NCBI GenBank assembly: GCA_016793165.1
Contig: JAEULA010000114.1
Span: 186,001-250,000 of the forward strand
Direction: 5' to 3'
Source: Alphaproteobacteria bacterium
GTDB lineage: Bacteria > Pseudomonadota > Alphaproteobacteria > CACIAM-22H2
Length of the DNA: 64,000 nt
Shown here: positions 34,791 to 43,690 of the stretch, piece after piece
Layout: each line of letters opens with the position of its first letter
Numbering within the stretch: the first letter of the stretch is position 1
Translations under genes and position numbers: made by a program
The notes under the pieces: model-generated
The model's database searches: none
Told to the model about the DNA's origin: nothing
Seen by the model: the letters and a program-made list of their open reading frames with translations, nothing else

Positions 34791-35801
34791 ATGGCCCGTC
34801 GGGACGGAGGGACGCTGGCCGACATCGCACGGCGCGCCGGCGTCTCCAAGATGACCGTGTCGCGCGCGCTGCGGATGCCGGAAAAGGTCGCCGCCGGGAC
34901 GCGCGAGAAGATCATGCGCGCCGTGCGCGAGCGCGGCTTCGTGCCGAGCCGGCTTGCGGCGGGCCTCGCCGGTGGCCGCACGGGCCTCGTCGCCGCGATC
35001 GTGCCGACCACGACGACCACGATGTTCACCGCCGCGATCCGCGGGCTCGATCACGCCCTCACGGCCGAACAGCAGGCGCTGGTCATCGGCCAGTCCGAGT
35101 ACCGCAAGGACAGCGAGGAGCGGCTCGTGCGCGCCTACCTCGCCTGGCGACCGGATGGGCTGATCCTCACCGGCGGCGTGCATACGCCCGCGCTCGAGAC
35201 GCTGCTGCGACGCGGCGGCGTGCCGGTCGCGGAGATGTGGACCCTGCGGCCCGACCCGATCGGCGCGGCGATCGGCTTCTCCGACCGCGCCGCGTTCGTC
35301 GAACTGACGCGGCGGCTGATCGCCGCGGGGCTCCGCCGGCCCGGCTTCATCGCGCGCGACACGATCGGCGATCCGCGCGTGCCCGAGCGCCTCGGCGGCT
35401 ATCGCGAGGTGATGGCCGATGCCGGGCTCGGCCCGCGGGTCGTGCTGCAGCCCGGAAGCCAGCCTGCCATCCAGGCGGGGGCGGCCGGCTTCGACCGCCT
35501 GCTGGCGGAGTTTCCGGACACCGATGCCGCAATGTTCGCCTCCGACACGCTGGCGCTCGGCGGCCGCTTCGGCTGCATGCGCCGGGGCCTGCGCGTGCCC
35601 GAGGACATGGCCCTCACCGGCTTCGGCGATCTCGAGCTCAGCGCCGAGATGGAGCCTCGTCTCACCACGATCACGATCCCCGGGGAGCGCATCGGCAAGC
35701 TCGCCGCCGACTGGGTCCAGGGCCAGCTCGCCGGCAAGCGCGGCGCGACCGTCGTCGACGTCGGCTATACGATCGCGGTGCGCGGCAGCGCGCCGGTATA
35801 G
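34791..35801 (+). CDS. LacI-family transcriptional regulator (GntR-like)
   Basis: A 336-residue repressor. N-terminal helix-turn-helix GGTLADIARRAGVSKMTVSRALRMPEKVAAGTREKI (residues 6-42) and hinge helix PSRLAAGLAGGRTG. The effector domain is a type 1 periplasmic-binding fold with LAWRPDGLILTGG and FASDTLALGGRFGCMRRGLRVPEDMALTGFGD, resembling gluconate repressor GntR. ATG 34791 follows gggaggaaggg, a strong ribosome site. It is divergent from, and probably represses, the 22379-34670 cluster. Confidence 0.93.
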   Translation: MARRDGGTLADIARRAGVSKMTVSRALRMPEKVAAGTREKIMRAVRERGFVPSRLAAGLAGGRTGLVAAIVPTTTTTMFTAAIRGLDHALTAEQQALVIGQSEYRKDSEERLVRAYLAWRPDGLILTGGVHTPALETLLRRGGVPVAEMWTLRPDPIGAAIGFSDRAAFVELTRRLIAAGLRRPGFIARDTIGDPRVPERLGGYREVMADAGLGPRVVLQPGSQPAIQAGAAGFDRLLAEFPDTDAAMFASDTLALGGRFGCMRRGLRVPEDMALTGFGDLELSAEMEPRLTTITIPGERIGKLAADWVQGQLAGKRGATVVDVGYTIAVRGSAPV

Positions 35802-35942
35802 GCTGGCGAGCCGACGGTCGACCGCGGCGGCCCGAGCCGATGCCACTGGCCGCCGGTTTCGGCTACAAGCCGTGCAAGGAGCCGTGGCCGGAGCGCGCGC
35901 AATTCGGGCGCGCGCGGCGATGCGCAGCAGGGGAGGACGCGG

Positions 35943-37529
35943 ATGGCGGACACCGGGATTCGGGGCGTGCGCAGCCACGGCTGGGGACTCGTGGGCCTGG
36001 TCGTGCTGCTGCTTGCGGGGCTGCCGACGGCGGTCTGGCTCGACCTGCGGAACCTCTCCGAGAATGCGCTCCTCATGCAGGCGCGCGACCTGAACTCGGT
36101 CATCACCAGCGTGCGCGGCTACTACGCGACCAACATCGTCGCCCGCGTGCTGGCGACCGCCGGCCACAGCGCGGTGGCGCACAACTACGAGAGCATTCCC
36201 GGCGCGATCCCGATCCCGGCCACGCTGTCCCTCGAGCTCGGCCAGGTGATCAGCCAGCAGCAGTCCAACGTCGCCTATCGCTTCGTGTCCGACTTCCCCT
36301 TCCGGGGGCGCGCGCCGCATGTTCTCGACGACTTCGAGGCGGGCGCGCTCCGCGCGCTGCGCGAGGATCCCGGCCGGACGTTCAGCGACATCGCCTGGAG
36401 CGGCTTCAACGGCCGCGTGCGGCTGGTCTCGCCGGTCGTCATGGGGGCCGCCTGCGTCGCCTGCCACAACGGACATGTCGAGAGCCCGAAGCGCGACTGG
36501 AAGGTCGGCGACGTTCGCGGCATCCAGGAGGTCGTCATCACGGCATCGATGGCCGCCAACATCTTCGCGTTCAAGTACCTGCTGACCTATTTCGTGTTCA
36601 TGGCCGCGCTCGGGATCGGCGTGATCTTCATGCAGCGGCACCTGACCTCGGTCATCGAGGGCATGAACCGCAAGCTCGCCGGCACCAACGCCGCGCTGGC
36701 CGCGATCGCGCAGAAGATCTCGCGCTACCTGGCGCCGCAGATCTATTCGAAGATCATCAGCGGAGAGAAGGACGTGACGATACAGACCGAGCGCAAGAAG
36801 CTCTCGATCTTCTTCTCGGACATCAAGGACTTCACCGCCGCGACCGAGCGCCTGCAGCCGGAGGAGGTCACCGCGCTGCTCAACGAGTACTTCACCGAGA
36901 TGTCGGCGATCGCCGCGCGCCACGGCGGCACCGTCGACAAGTTCATCGGCGACGCGATCCTCATCTTCTTCGGCGATCCCGAGACGCGCGGCGCGGCCGA
37001 GGACGCCAAGGCCTGCCTTGCCATGGCGGTGGACATGCAGCGCCGGGTCGCCGAGCTGAACGTGCGCTGGCGCAATCGCGGCGTGGCCTCGCCCTTCCGC
37101 GTGCGCATGGGCATCAACACCGGCTACTGCAATGTCGGGAATTTCGGCAGCGTCGACCGGCTCGACTACACGATCATCGGCGCCGAGGCCAACCTCGCCG
37201 CCCGGCTGCAGTCGATCGCCGAGCCGGGGCAGATCGTGGTGAGCTACGAGACCTACGCCCTCGTCCGCGACGTGGTCGGGGCGAAGGCGATGGCGCCGAT
37301 CACGGTCAAGGGGCTGCACCGCGAGATCGTGCCCTATGCGATCGAGGCGATGCTCGATGCGCGCGGCACGCCCCTGCGCGTGTTCAGCGCGCACACCACG
37401 GGGCTGGAGTTCTATCTCGATCCCGGTGCCGTCGATGCCGGCTCGGCGACGGTGATCCGCGGTCTGCTCGCCGACGCGATCGCCGCGCTCGATCGGCGGC
37501 CGCCCGACGGGGTGGCGACGACCGGCTGA
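35943..37529 (+). CDS. Class III adenylate cyclase with periplasmic c-haem (DUF3365/Tll0287-like) sensor domain
   Basis: A 528-residue membrane protein. Helix 1 at about 14-34, periplasmic region 35-210 containing CVACH (171-175), the covalent haem motif of the DUF3365 family, helix 2 at about 212-230, then a linker and the catalytic domain (285-450). Class III residues: first metal Asp in FFSDIKDF (D293), substrate Lys and second metal Asp in DKFIGDAIL (K333, D337), DYTIIG, and NLAAR supplying the transition-state Asn417 and Arg421. Lys333 and Asp408-Tyr-Thr favour ATP over GTP. About 75 C-terminal residues have no recognisable domain. It likely makes cAMP in response to a redox or gas signal. 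No neighbour is obviously co-transcribed. Confidence 0.88.
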   Translation: MADTGIRGVRSHGWGLVGLVVLLLAGLPTAVWLDLRNLSENALLMQARDLNSVITSVRGYYATNIVARVLATAGHSAVAHNYESIPGAIPIPATLSLELGQVISQQQSNVAYRFVSDFPFRGRAPHVLDDFEAGALRALREDPGRTFSDIAWSGFNGRVRLVSPVVMGAACVACHNGHVESPKRDWKVGDVRGIQEVVITASMAANIFAFKYLLTYFVFMAALGIGVIFMQRHLTSVIEGMNRKLAGTNAALAAIAQKISRYLAPQIYSKIISGEKDVTIQTERKKLSIFFSDIKDFTAATERLQPEEVTALLNEYFTEMSAIAARHGGTVDKFIGDAILIFFGDPETRGAAEDAKACLAMAVDMQRRVAELNVRWRNRGVASPFRVRMGINTGYCNVGNFGSVDRLDYTIIGAEANLAARLQSIAEPGQIVVSYETYALVRDVVGAKAMAPITVKGLHREIVPYAIEAMLDARGTPLRVFSAHTTGLEFYLDPGAVDAGSATVIRGLLADAIAALDRRPPDGVATTG

Positions 37530-37589
37530 AGGGCGACGCGCGCGGACGGCGTCGCGAGCGCGCCGCCCGGGGGCCGCTCGCGGCCGCGG

Positions 37590-38480
37590 CTACAGCCGCT
37601 GCGCCTCGAAGGTGTTGCACTGGGCGATGCTTCCGCTCTTCAGCCCGGCCTGGAGCCAGCGCATGCGCTGGTCCGACGAGCCGTGGGTGAAGCTGTCGGG
37701 CACGACGCGGCCGGTGCCGGCGCGCTGCAGCCGGTCGTCGCCCACCGCCGCGGCGGCGTTGAGCGCCTCCTCGAGGTCGCCCGCCTCGAGGATCCGCCAG
37801 CGCTTCTCGGCGTGATGGGCCCAGACGCCGGCGAAGCAATCCGCCATCAGCTCGACGCGGACCGACAGGGCATTGGCGTCGCGCTCGCTCGCCCGGCGCT
37901 GCATCTCCTGCACCTTCGGCAGGATGCCGATCAGGTTCTCGATGTGGTGGCCGACCTCGTGGGCGATGACATAGGCGAACGCGAAATCGCCGCCGGCGCC
38001 CAGCCGGCGTTGCATGTCGGCGAAGAAGGCGAGGTCGATGTAGAGCTTGCGGTCGACGGGGCAGTAGAACGGCCCCATCTGGGCCTGCGCGAAGCCGCAG
38101 CCGGATTGCGTCGCGCCGGAAAACAGCACGAGGGCCGGGGCCTCGTATCGCCGGTTCGCCTGTTGCTGGAGGATGCTGCTCCAGACGTCCTCGGTCTGCG
38201 CCAGCACGGCGGCCGCGAACTGGCCGACCTTGTCGCTCGGCGCACCGGTGGGTCCCGCGGGCGCGACTTGCGGCGCCACCTGGCCGTCGCCCATCACCAT
38301 CTCCGCGCCGCCGATGAGGATCCGGGGATCGATGCCGAGCGCCCAGCCGATCAGGCCGAGCACCACCATCGTGCCGAGCCCGAGGCCGCCGCGTCCGCCC
38401 ATCCGCATGCCGCCGCCGCCGCCCGGCTGGCCGCGCCTGTCTTCGACATTCGTGGATCGACGGAAGTCTTCCCACCGCAT
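37590..38480 (-). CDS. Neutral zinc metallopeptidase (YpfJ family)
   Basis: A 296-residue protein: a short cytoplasmic N-terminus rich in Gly and Arg (MRWEDFRRSTNVEDRRGQPG), one membrane helix (LGLGTMVVLGLIGWALGI, about residues 34-51), then a soluble periplasmic domain with the zinc motif HEVGHH (around residue 160) and a downstream ELMADCFAGVWAH glutamate motif. The QSGCGFAQAQMGPFYCPVD segment is diagnostic. Role in the cell is not established. ATG 38480 is chosen because it yields the conserved MRWEDFRRS start. It is convergent with the cyclase gene. Confidence 0.92.
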   Translation of the reverse strand: MRWEDFRRSTNVEDRRGQPGGGGGMRMGGRGGLGLGTMVVLGLIGWALGIDPRILIGGAEMVMGDGQVAPQVAPAGPTGAPSDKVGQFAAAVLAQTEDVWSSILQQQANRRYEAPALVLFSGATQSGCGFAQAQMGPFYCPVDRKLYIDLAFFADMQRRLGAGGDFAFAYVIAHEVGHHIENLIGILPKVQEMQRRASERDANALSVRVELMADCFAGVWAHHAEKRWRILEAGDLEEALNAAAAVGDDRLQRAGTGRVVPDSFTHGSSDQRMRWLQAGLKSGSIAQCNTFEAQRL

Positions 38481-38618
38481 CGTCGTCTCCCGTTCTGCGG
38501 AGACGACTGTGCCGGAATTCCGCGGCCGGGTCATCGACCTCGGGGTCGTGCGGTGCCGGCGGCGCGTGCGTGCGGGCGGCCGCGTTCGACCGCGCGCCGG
38601 GGGCTTGGCGCTTGCGCC

Positions 38619-39833
38619 TCAGTTCGTGCCGACCGCGGCGCTCTTGCGCAGGGCCTGGCCGTCGTAGTCGTAGATGGTGCTGGCGCGCTCGACGAACTCG
38701 AAAGGGACGCTCAGGCCGATCTCGCGGGCCTTTCGGAAGTTGATGGCGATGTCGGGCGGCGACACGATGCCGACGGGCAGCGTGCCGACCTGCCGGACGC
38801 CCATCAGCACGTCGGCGCCGTAGATCGCCGCGAGATGCGCATTGCTCTCGAAGCTGATGCCGATCGACAGCACGGCGCTGTCGTCGCCGGCGCGGACGAC
38901 CTCGGGCACGACGCTGAGGACGGGCACGCGGTCGGAGTGCTTGTTGATCGTCGCGATCTCGTCGAAGACCGCCGTGCTGCCGGTGATCCAGAACAGGCTG
39001 TTGTCGAGCGAGGGGTCGCTCTTGCGCATGGTGACGACCGCGGACCGGACGAGCTCCGCCAGCTCGGCCTGGGCAGTGGCCGGGTTCTCGACCTGCAGGT
39101 AGAGGACCTGGATGCCGCGCTGCTTGGCGAACTCCGCGATCGGCCGGGCCTGGGTCTCGACGGCGCTGACGTTGTCCCGGCTGACCAGGATTCCCATGTT
39201 GCGGAGCTGCGGCCTGAAGTCGATGACGTAGGCCATCTGCGCGTCGATCGGCATGTTGAGCGACGTGAAGGCGAAGTTGGTGCCGCTGCCCGACTCGTAG
39301 TTCTTCATCTGGCCGAGCAGGACAGGATCCTTCGAGCAGACGGACACGACCGGAATGCTGCCGTCGCGGAGGTTCATGTGCAGCCAGGCCGTCGCCTCCG
39401 ATCCCATCGAGAAGACGAGTTCGGCGTTGAGGAACTTGGCGCGCGCGAGCGCCTGGCGCGCCAGCGCGTCCTCGTTGCGGAAGTTGACGACCGTGAACTC
39501 GGCATTGATGTGCTTGTCGTCGAAGACGTCGAGGATCTTGCTGATCGCGATGTCGTAGGCCGACGACGGGCGCGGGTAGAGGACGAACACGCGCCGCACG
39601 GGCTGCTTGCGGTCGGGATTGATCGGGCGGATCACGACCTCGAACGGCCGGCCGGCCACGGGCGAGACGATCCAGTCCTCCTCGACCTCGGGCTCGTGCT
39701 TGAACCACTCCCAGAACGGCTTGTTCGGCGGAGCGGGCGTCGCGGTCGTCGCGCCCGCGCTGCCCGCGAAGGCGTAGCCCAGCGGCAGCCCGAGGAGCAG
39801 CCGGCGGGACAGGCGAAGGCGATCGGTGCTCAC
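38619..39833 (-). CDS. PF04392-type ABC substrate-binding protein
   Basis: A 404-residue exported protein with signal peptide LSRRLLLGLPLGYAFAGSAGA. The core (VRRVFVLYPRPSSAYDIAISKILDVF onward) is the ABC_sub_bind fold: repeated Rossmann-like lobes with VFSMGSEATAWLHMN, IPVVSVCSKDPVLLGQM and GADVLMGVRQVGTLPVGIVSPPDIAINFRKAREIGL. A 60-residue N-terminal extension precedes the core. GTG 39833 overlaps the stop of the sensor-MFS gene (GTGA). No permease or ATPase of this class is adjacent, so it may be a ligand-binding accessory of the sensor-transporter rather than part of an ABC importer. Confidence 0.85.
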   Translation of the reverse strand: MSTDRLRLSRRLLLGLPLGYAFAGSAGATTATPAPPNKPFWEWFKHEPEVEEDWIVSPVAGRPFEVVIRPINPDRKQPVRRVFVLYPRPSSAYDIAISKILDVFDDKHINAEFTVVNFRNEDALARQALARAKFLNAELVFSMGSEATAWLHMNLRDGSIPVVSVCSKDPVLLGQMKNYESGSGTNFAFTSLNMPIDAQMAYVIDFRPQLRNMGILVSRDNVSAVETQARPIAEFAKQRGIQVLYLQVENPATAQAELAELVRSAVVTMRKSDPSLDNSLFWITGSTAVFDEIATINKHSDRVPVLSVVPEVVRAGDDSAVLSIGISFESNAHLAAIYGADVLMGVRQVGTLPVGIVSPPDIAINFRKAREIGLSVPFEFVERASTIYDYDGQALRKSAAVGTN

Positions 39834-42247
39834 GACAGGGCTCCCTTCGGCGCCGGAGGTCGCCTCGGCTCCGCGGGCCGGATCGCGAAGACGAGGCCGA
39901 GGATGACGACCACGCCGCCGAGGATGCCGATCACGGCCGGGCGCTGGCCGCCGACGATGAAGGCCTGCCCGACGACGATCGGCCCCAGGATGTGGCCGAT
40001 GCGCTCGAGGAACCGGTAGGTCGCCGTCACGGTGGTCTCGCCGATGCGCGCGGACACCTCGGCATTGGCGACGTGGGTGACGACCGGCGCGTTGATGCAG
40101 CCGTGCGCGGCGCCGACCACCGCGGCGCCGACGATCAGCAGGATCGTCATCACCAGGTTGGCGTGCGGGTTCTCGAGCAGGACGCTCTGGTCGACGAGGC
40201 CGATGATGATCATGCCCGCGCCGGAAAGCACGGCGCCGGCCATCAGGACCTGCTCGGTCCGTCCGGAGCGGTCGACCAGGCGCGAGATGCCGCCGCTGGC
40301 GAGCAGAACGCCCGCAGCGTAGACCATCAGGATCTGGCCGATGTCTTCGGGGGGGTACCCGACGTTCGACATCAGCAGCGGCATCGCGAAGATGATGACG
40401 CCGGTGAGGATGGCCTTGGCCGGGACGCCGACCAGCAGGATCGTGCGCATGAACTCGCCGCTGCGCAGGACGCCGGTGATGTCGCGCAGCCGCAGGCTCG
40501 GCTCGCTGGCGATGGCGCTCTGGCGCGCCGCCGACGGCACGAAGGCGCTGACGTAGATCGACATCGCCGCCGCGATCGCCGCGGCGAGCGAGAAGACGCC
40601 GAACGTCCCCATCTTGGTGACGAGCAGCGATCCCATCGCCATGCCCGAGATCATCCCGCCCTGGAATCCGAAGACGATGATGCCGGCCGCCTGCGTGCGT
40701 CGCTCGCGCGACGCCACGGCCAGGATGAAGGACTGCACGGCGATGAACAGGATTCCCTGGCCGATGCCCGAGAGGGCGCGGGCGACCAGCACGGGGACGA
40801 AGCCGCTGCTGACGGCGAGCAGCCCGAGCCCGGCGGCGGACAGCGACAGGCCCGCCAGCATCACCAGGCGCGAACCGAAGCGCTGGGCGAGGTAGCCCGC
40901 GGGGATCAGGCTCCCGGCGAAGAACACGTAGTAGCTCATGAACAGCGCCGCCGCGGCGATCTGGCTGAGCGCCGAGCCGGCCGCGACCTGATGCAGGTGC
41001 TGCGACAGGAACGAGTAGGTCAGATGCTCGACGAAGACGCCGACGAAGAACACCGGCTTCACGCGGTTGAGATCGCGCTCCTCCTGTGTCGGCATGTAGT
41101 CGTTCTGCTGTCCGCCGGGCCGCCGCCGCGCGCCGCGCAGCGTGCCGGCGAGCTGAAGGAACAGGTTGGCCATGAACGCGGACGCCACGAACAGCGCGGT
41201 GAAATCCTTCACGCTTCGGGTGATCTGGCCGTAGATGACGTCGACCGGCAGCGCGACCGAGATGCGGATGTCGCGGCCGCCGGGGCGCGTCAGCGGCACG
41301 TGGTATTCGAACGTCGAGCCGTCGACGACCCAGGGCCGCCCGACATACTTCGGCTCGGTATGCACGCGGACGATGCCGTCGACCGACAGCGCGACGGCCT
41401 TGATGTTCGGGTTGAGGCGCTTGTATTCCGCGAAGACGCGATCGAGGCCGTGGATCTCCGTGATGTTGAGGCCCGACTGGACGATGCTGTTCAGCCGCTG
41501 GCCCAGCAGGGCGGCGAGCGCGCGCGTCTTCGACTGGGCGCCCTCGGAGTAGAGGTTCACCAGCGTGACGATCACCGAGCCGGACATGCCGACGAATGCG
41601 ATCGTGTAGCCGATCGTCAGCCAGCGCCGGCTCTTGCCGTGGAATCGCGGGCCGCCGATGGCGACGAACACGCCGAAGGCGAAGGCCGTCGCGCAGGCGA
41701 TGACGACGAGGCGGTGGAAAGACGTGTCGACACGCTCGGCGACGGTCGAGCGCGGCATCGAGATGGCGAGGGTTCCGACGACCTCGAAACGGTCGCGAAG
41801 CGGCAGGATGACCTGCAGGTAGCGGTCGTCGATCCGCAGCTCGAAGCCGTCCTTCTGGTCCTTGCCTTCGGCGGGAGCATCGAGCGCGCGCGGCATCAGG
41901 CCGACATTGCGGTCGCCGTTGGAGAAGACGGAGTTGCCCTGGCGGTCGAAGGCGCCGATGGCGGCGATCGCGGGGTCGGAAGCGCGGATCCGGTCGCTCA
42001 GCGCATTGAACCCGGCGAAGTTCTTCATCGTCAGGCCGGGGCGCAGATACGCCTCCATCGTGCTCTGCATGACCCGGCCCTGGGCCACGAGCTTCTCGAC
42101 CTGGAAGTCCTGGTAGGTGCGCGTCGCCTCGCCGAGTCCGACATAGACGAGGATGAGCAACGAAAGGCCGGCGACGACGGTCATCATCGTCGCGTCGACG
42201 ATGCCGTCGATGAACCGCCGCCAGGCGCTCACGGGTTGGTTGGGCAT
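39830..42247 (-). CDS. MFS transporter fused to an N-terminal double extracytoplasmic sensor region
   Basis: An 805-residue membrane protein about twice the usual MFS length. Order: helix at 20-38; extracytoplasmic Cache/PAS-like region about 40-175 (AAIGAFDRQGNSVFSNGD and LQVILPLRDRFEVVGTLAISM); helices at about 179-199 and 209-231; a second extracytoplasmic region about 232-344 (AVALSVDGIVRVHTEPKYVG, RDIRISVALPVDVIYG); helix at about 347-368; then a 12-helix MFS domain from about 395 (GYLAQRFGSRLVM and LVDRSGRTEQVLM loops). The front part looks like a chemoreceptor or kinase input module. ATG 42247 follows the ATP-grasp stop by 13 nt. A ligand-gated exporter is my inference. Confidence 0.85.
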   Translation of the reverse strand: MPNQPVSAWRRFIDGIVDATMMTVVAGLSLLILVYVGLGEATRTYQDFQVEKLVAQGRVMQSTMEAYLRPGLTMKNFAGFNALSDRIRASDPAIAAIGAFDRQGNSVFSNGDRNVGLMPRALDAPAEGKDQKDGFELRIDDRYLQVILPLRDRFEVVGTLAISMPRSTVAERVDTSFHRLVVIACATAFAFGVFVAIGGPRFHGKSRRWLTIGYTIAFVGMSGSVIVTLVNLYSEGAQSKTRALAALLGQRLNSIVQSGLNITEIHGLDRVFAEYKRLNPNIKAVALSVDGIVRVHTEPKYVGRPWVVDGSTFEYHVPLTRPGGRDIRISVALPVDVIYGQITRSVKDFTALFVASAFMANLFLQLAGTLRGARRRPGGQQNDYMPTQEERDLNRVKPVFFVGVFVEHLTYSFLSQHLHQVAAGSALSQIAAAALFMSYYVFFAGSLIPAGYLAQRFGSRLVMLAGLSLSAAGLGLLAVSSGFVPVLVARALSGIGQGILFIAVQSFILAVASRERRTQAAGIIVFGFQGGMISGMAMGSLLVTKMGTFGVFSLAAAIAAAMSIYVSAFVPSAARQSAIASEPSLRLRDITGVLRSGEFMRTILLVGVPAKAILTGVIIFAMPLLMSNVGYPPEDIGQILMVYAAGVLLASGGISRLVDRSGRTEQVLMAGAVLSGAGMIIIGLVDQSVLLENPHANLVMTILLIVGAAVVGAAHGCINAPVVTHVANAEVSARIGETTVTATYRFLERIGHILGPIVVGQAFIVGGQRPAVIGILGGVVVILGLVFAIRPAEPRRPPAPKGALS

Positions 42248-42260
42248 GGCCGTCGAAGCC

Positions 42261-43511
42261 TCACTTCTCGTCCAGCAGCGCGGCGAGATGGCCGACCGCG
42301 CCGCGTCTCTGGCTGAACAGCAGATCGATGCGGTCGGCGAGCAGGGAAAGGATCAGGTCGTCGTAGTCCATGCCCTCGCTCTCCAGGCCGACGCAGACGA
42401 TGCTGGTCTTGACGCCGTCCGGCTGCTTCAGGTCGGGCTTCGGATTCGCCTCGAGCACGCAGATCTGGTCGTCCGGGCCGGCGCGCAGGTCGAGGCGGAT
42501 CAGCGTCTCGAGCCCGAGCTGAACGAACACGGTCTTCGCGATCTCGCGCAGCTGCGCGTCGACCTCGGGCTCCGCCGCGATGTCGAGGAGATGCACGCGG
42601 TCGGTCGAGATCGCCCGCATGTCCATCGAGGTGAAGATGCGCTCGCCCTGGTCGAGCCTGCGCTCGGCGGCGGAGAAGGCGAACGGGCCGCCGACGTTCC
42701 GCAGGCGCCGGCCTTGCGACACGATGGTCCCGGCGATCGCCATGCAGTACTCGCGGCCGGGCAGGTAGGTCTCGATCAGCACCTGGTTGCCCGAGGCCTC
42801 GTGCACCTCGGCGGCGACCTCGGGAAGGCGTGCGCGGTCGTCGACCACGTGGACGTGCAGCGACGCGCGGCCGCAGACCGGCTTCACGACGAAGGGGCCG
42901 TCGAAGCCGCCGAACACGGCGGCGAACTCGCGGCTTGCTTCCGGCTTGAGCGGCCCGCGCGACGGATGCCATGCGAGGAAGGGCGCCGTCGGCACGCCGA
43001 GCGCCTTGAGCTCGCGCTTGAATGCCAGCTTGTTGTCGAGCATTCCCGACGTGAGCGGGTCGTGGCCGACATACGGGATGCCGAACATCTCGAGCATCGC
43101 CGCGGCATGGCTCATCGGGCTGAAGCCCTGCACACCGCCGGTGTTGAGCCACGCCATGTGGATCCCGGCGCGGCGCATGTTCTCGCCCAGCGTCATGTCG
43201 TCGGCCAGGAGCTGCACGTTGCGCGCGCCGAGACGGGACAGGGATGCCGCGATGTCCTCGGCGACCGCCTTGTAGCTCTTCCAGGAGCGCGTGCTCATCG
43301 TGCGGTTGATCACCGCCTGCGGCTCCTTGCTGTCGCCGCCATAGACGACCGCGATGTTCATTCGGTCGAGCAGGCGCCCGACCTGGGACTCGAGAACCTC
43401 GAGGCGACCCTTTCGGCGCGGATTCGCGGGTCGGAGGATCCGCGTCCGCGTGTCGTCGTTCGGAGCGGGGACTTCGATCGGCAAGGCGGCGGTGGAAGAC
43501 TTGTGTGCCAT
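42261..43511 (-). CDS. ATP-grasp ligase, D-alanine-D-alanine-ligase-like
   Basis: A 416-residue cytoplasmic enzyme. Around residue 50 a Ddl-like N-terminal strand RMNIAVVYGGDSKEP starts; residues before it are a non-conserved extension. ATP-grasp landmarks: PYVGHDPLTSGMLDNKLAFKRELKALGVPTAPF, FVVKPVCGRAS (ATP-binding lysine), VLIETYLPGREYCMAIAG, and the metal-binding LIRLDLRA / ICVLEANPKPDL block (D, E, N). The AEP-type E-x-N is intact. This fold makes amide bonds via acyl phosphates. No peptidoglycan genes are near, and the operon partner is an exporter, so synthesis of an exported amide or dipeptide-like molecule is plausible. Confidence 0.85.
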   Translation of the reverse strand: MAHKSSTAALPIEVPAPNDDTRTRILRPANPRRKGRLEVLESQVGRLLDRMNIAVVYGGDSKEPQAVINRTMSTRSWKSYKAVAEDIAASLSRLGARNVQLLADDMTLGENMRRAGIHMAWLNTGGVQGFSPMSHAAAMLEMFGIPYVGHDPLTSGMLDNKLAFKRELKALGVPTAPFLAWHPSRGPLKPEASREFAAVFGGFDGPFVVKPVCGRASLHVHVVDDRARLPEVAAEVHEASGNQVLIETYLPGREYCMAIAGTIVSQGRRLRNVGGPFAFSAAERRLDQGERIFTSMDMRAISTDRVHLLDIAAEPEVDAQLREIAKTVFVQLGLETLIRLDLRAGPDDQICVLEANPKPDLKQPDGVKTSIVCVGLESEGMDYDDLILSLLADRIDLLFSQRRGAVGHLAALLDEK

Positions 43512-43690
43512 GTCGCTGGAATCGCTTTGCGTGGGTTCTCTGGAAGCCAGCGTAGGGACGTGGACTTAAGTTTGGATGAAATGCGGTCCGCGCCCCGCCC
43601 GCCGGCGGCCGCGGCCGTCAATGGTTCGTTCAGGAGATCCGTCCACTCTGCCGCGACGGACGAATTGGGAACTCCAGACCGCGATCGAGG

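Noticed and set aside
34671..37394. The PhyH reading frame stays open on the minus strand far beyond 34670, giving an apparent ~1,200-residue protein.
   Set aside because: The extension is antisense to the LacI-family and cyclase genes, is rich in Arg/His/Asp like other GC-rich antisense frames, and has no domain. The PhyH family fits a start at 34670.
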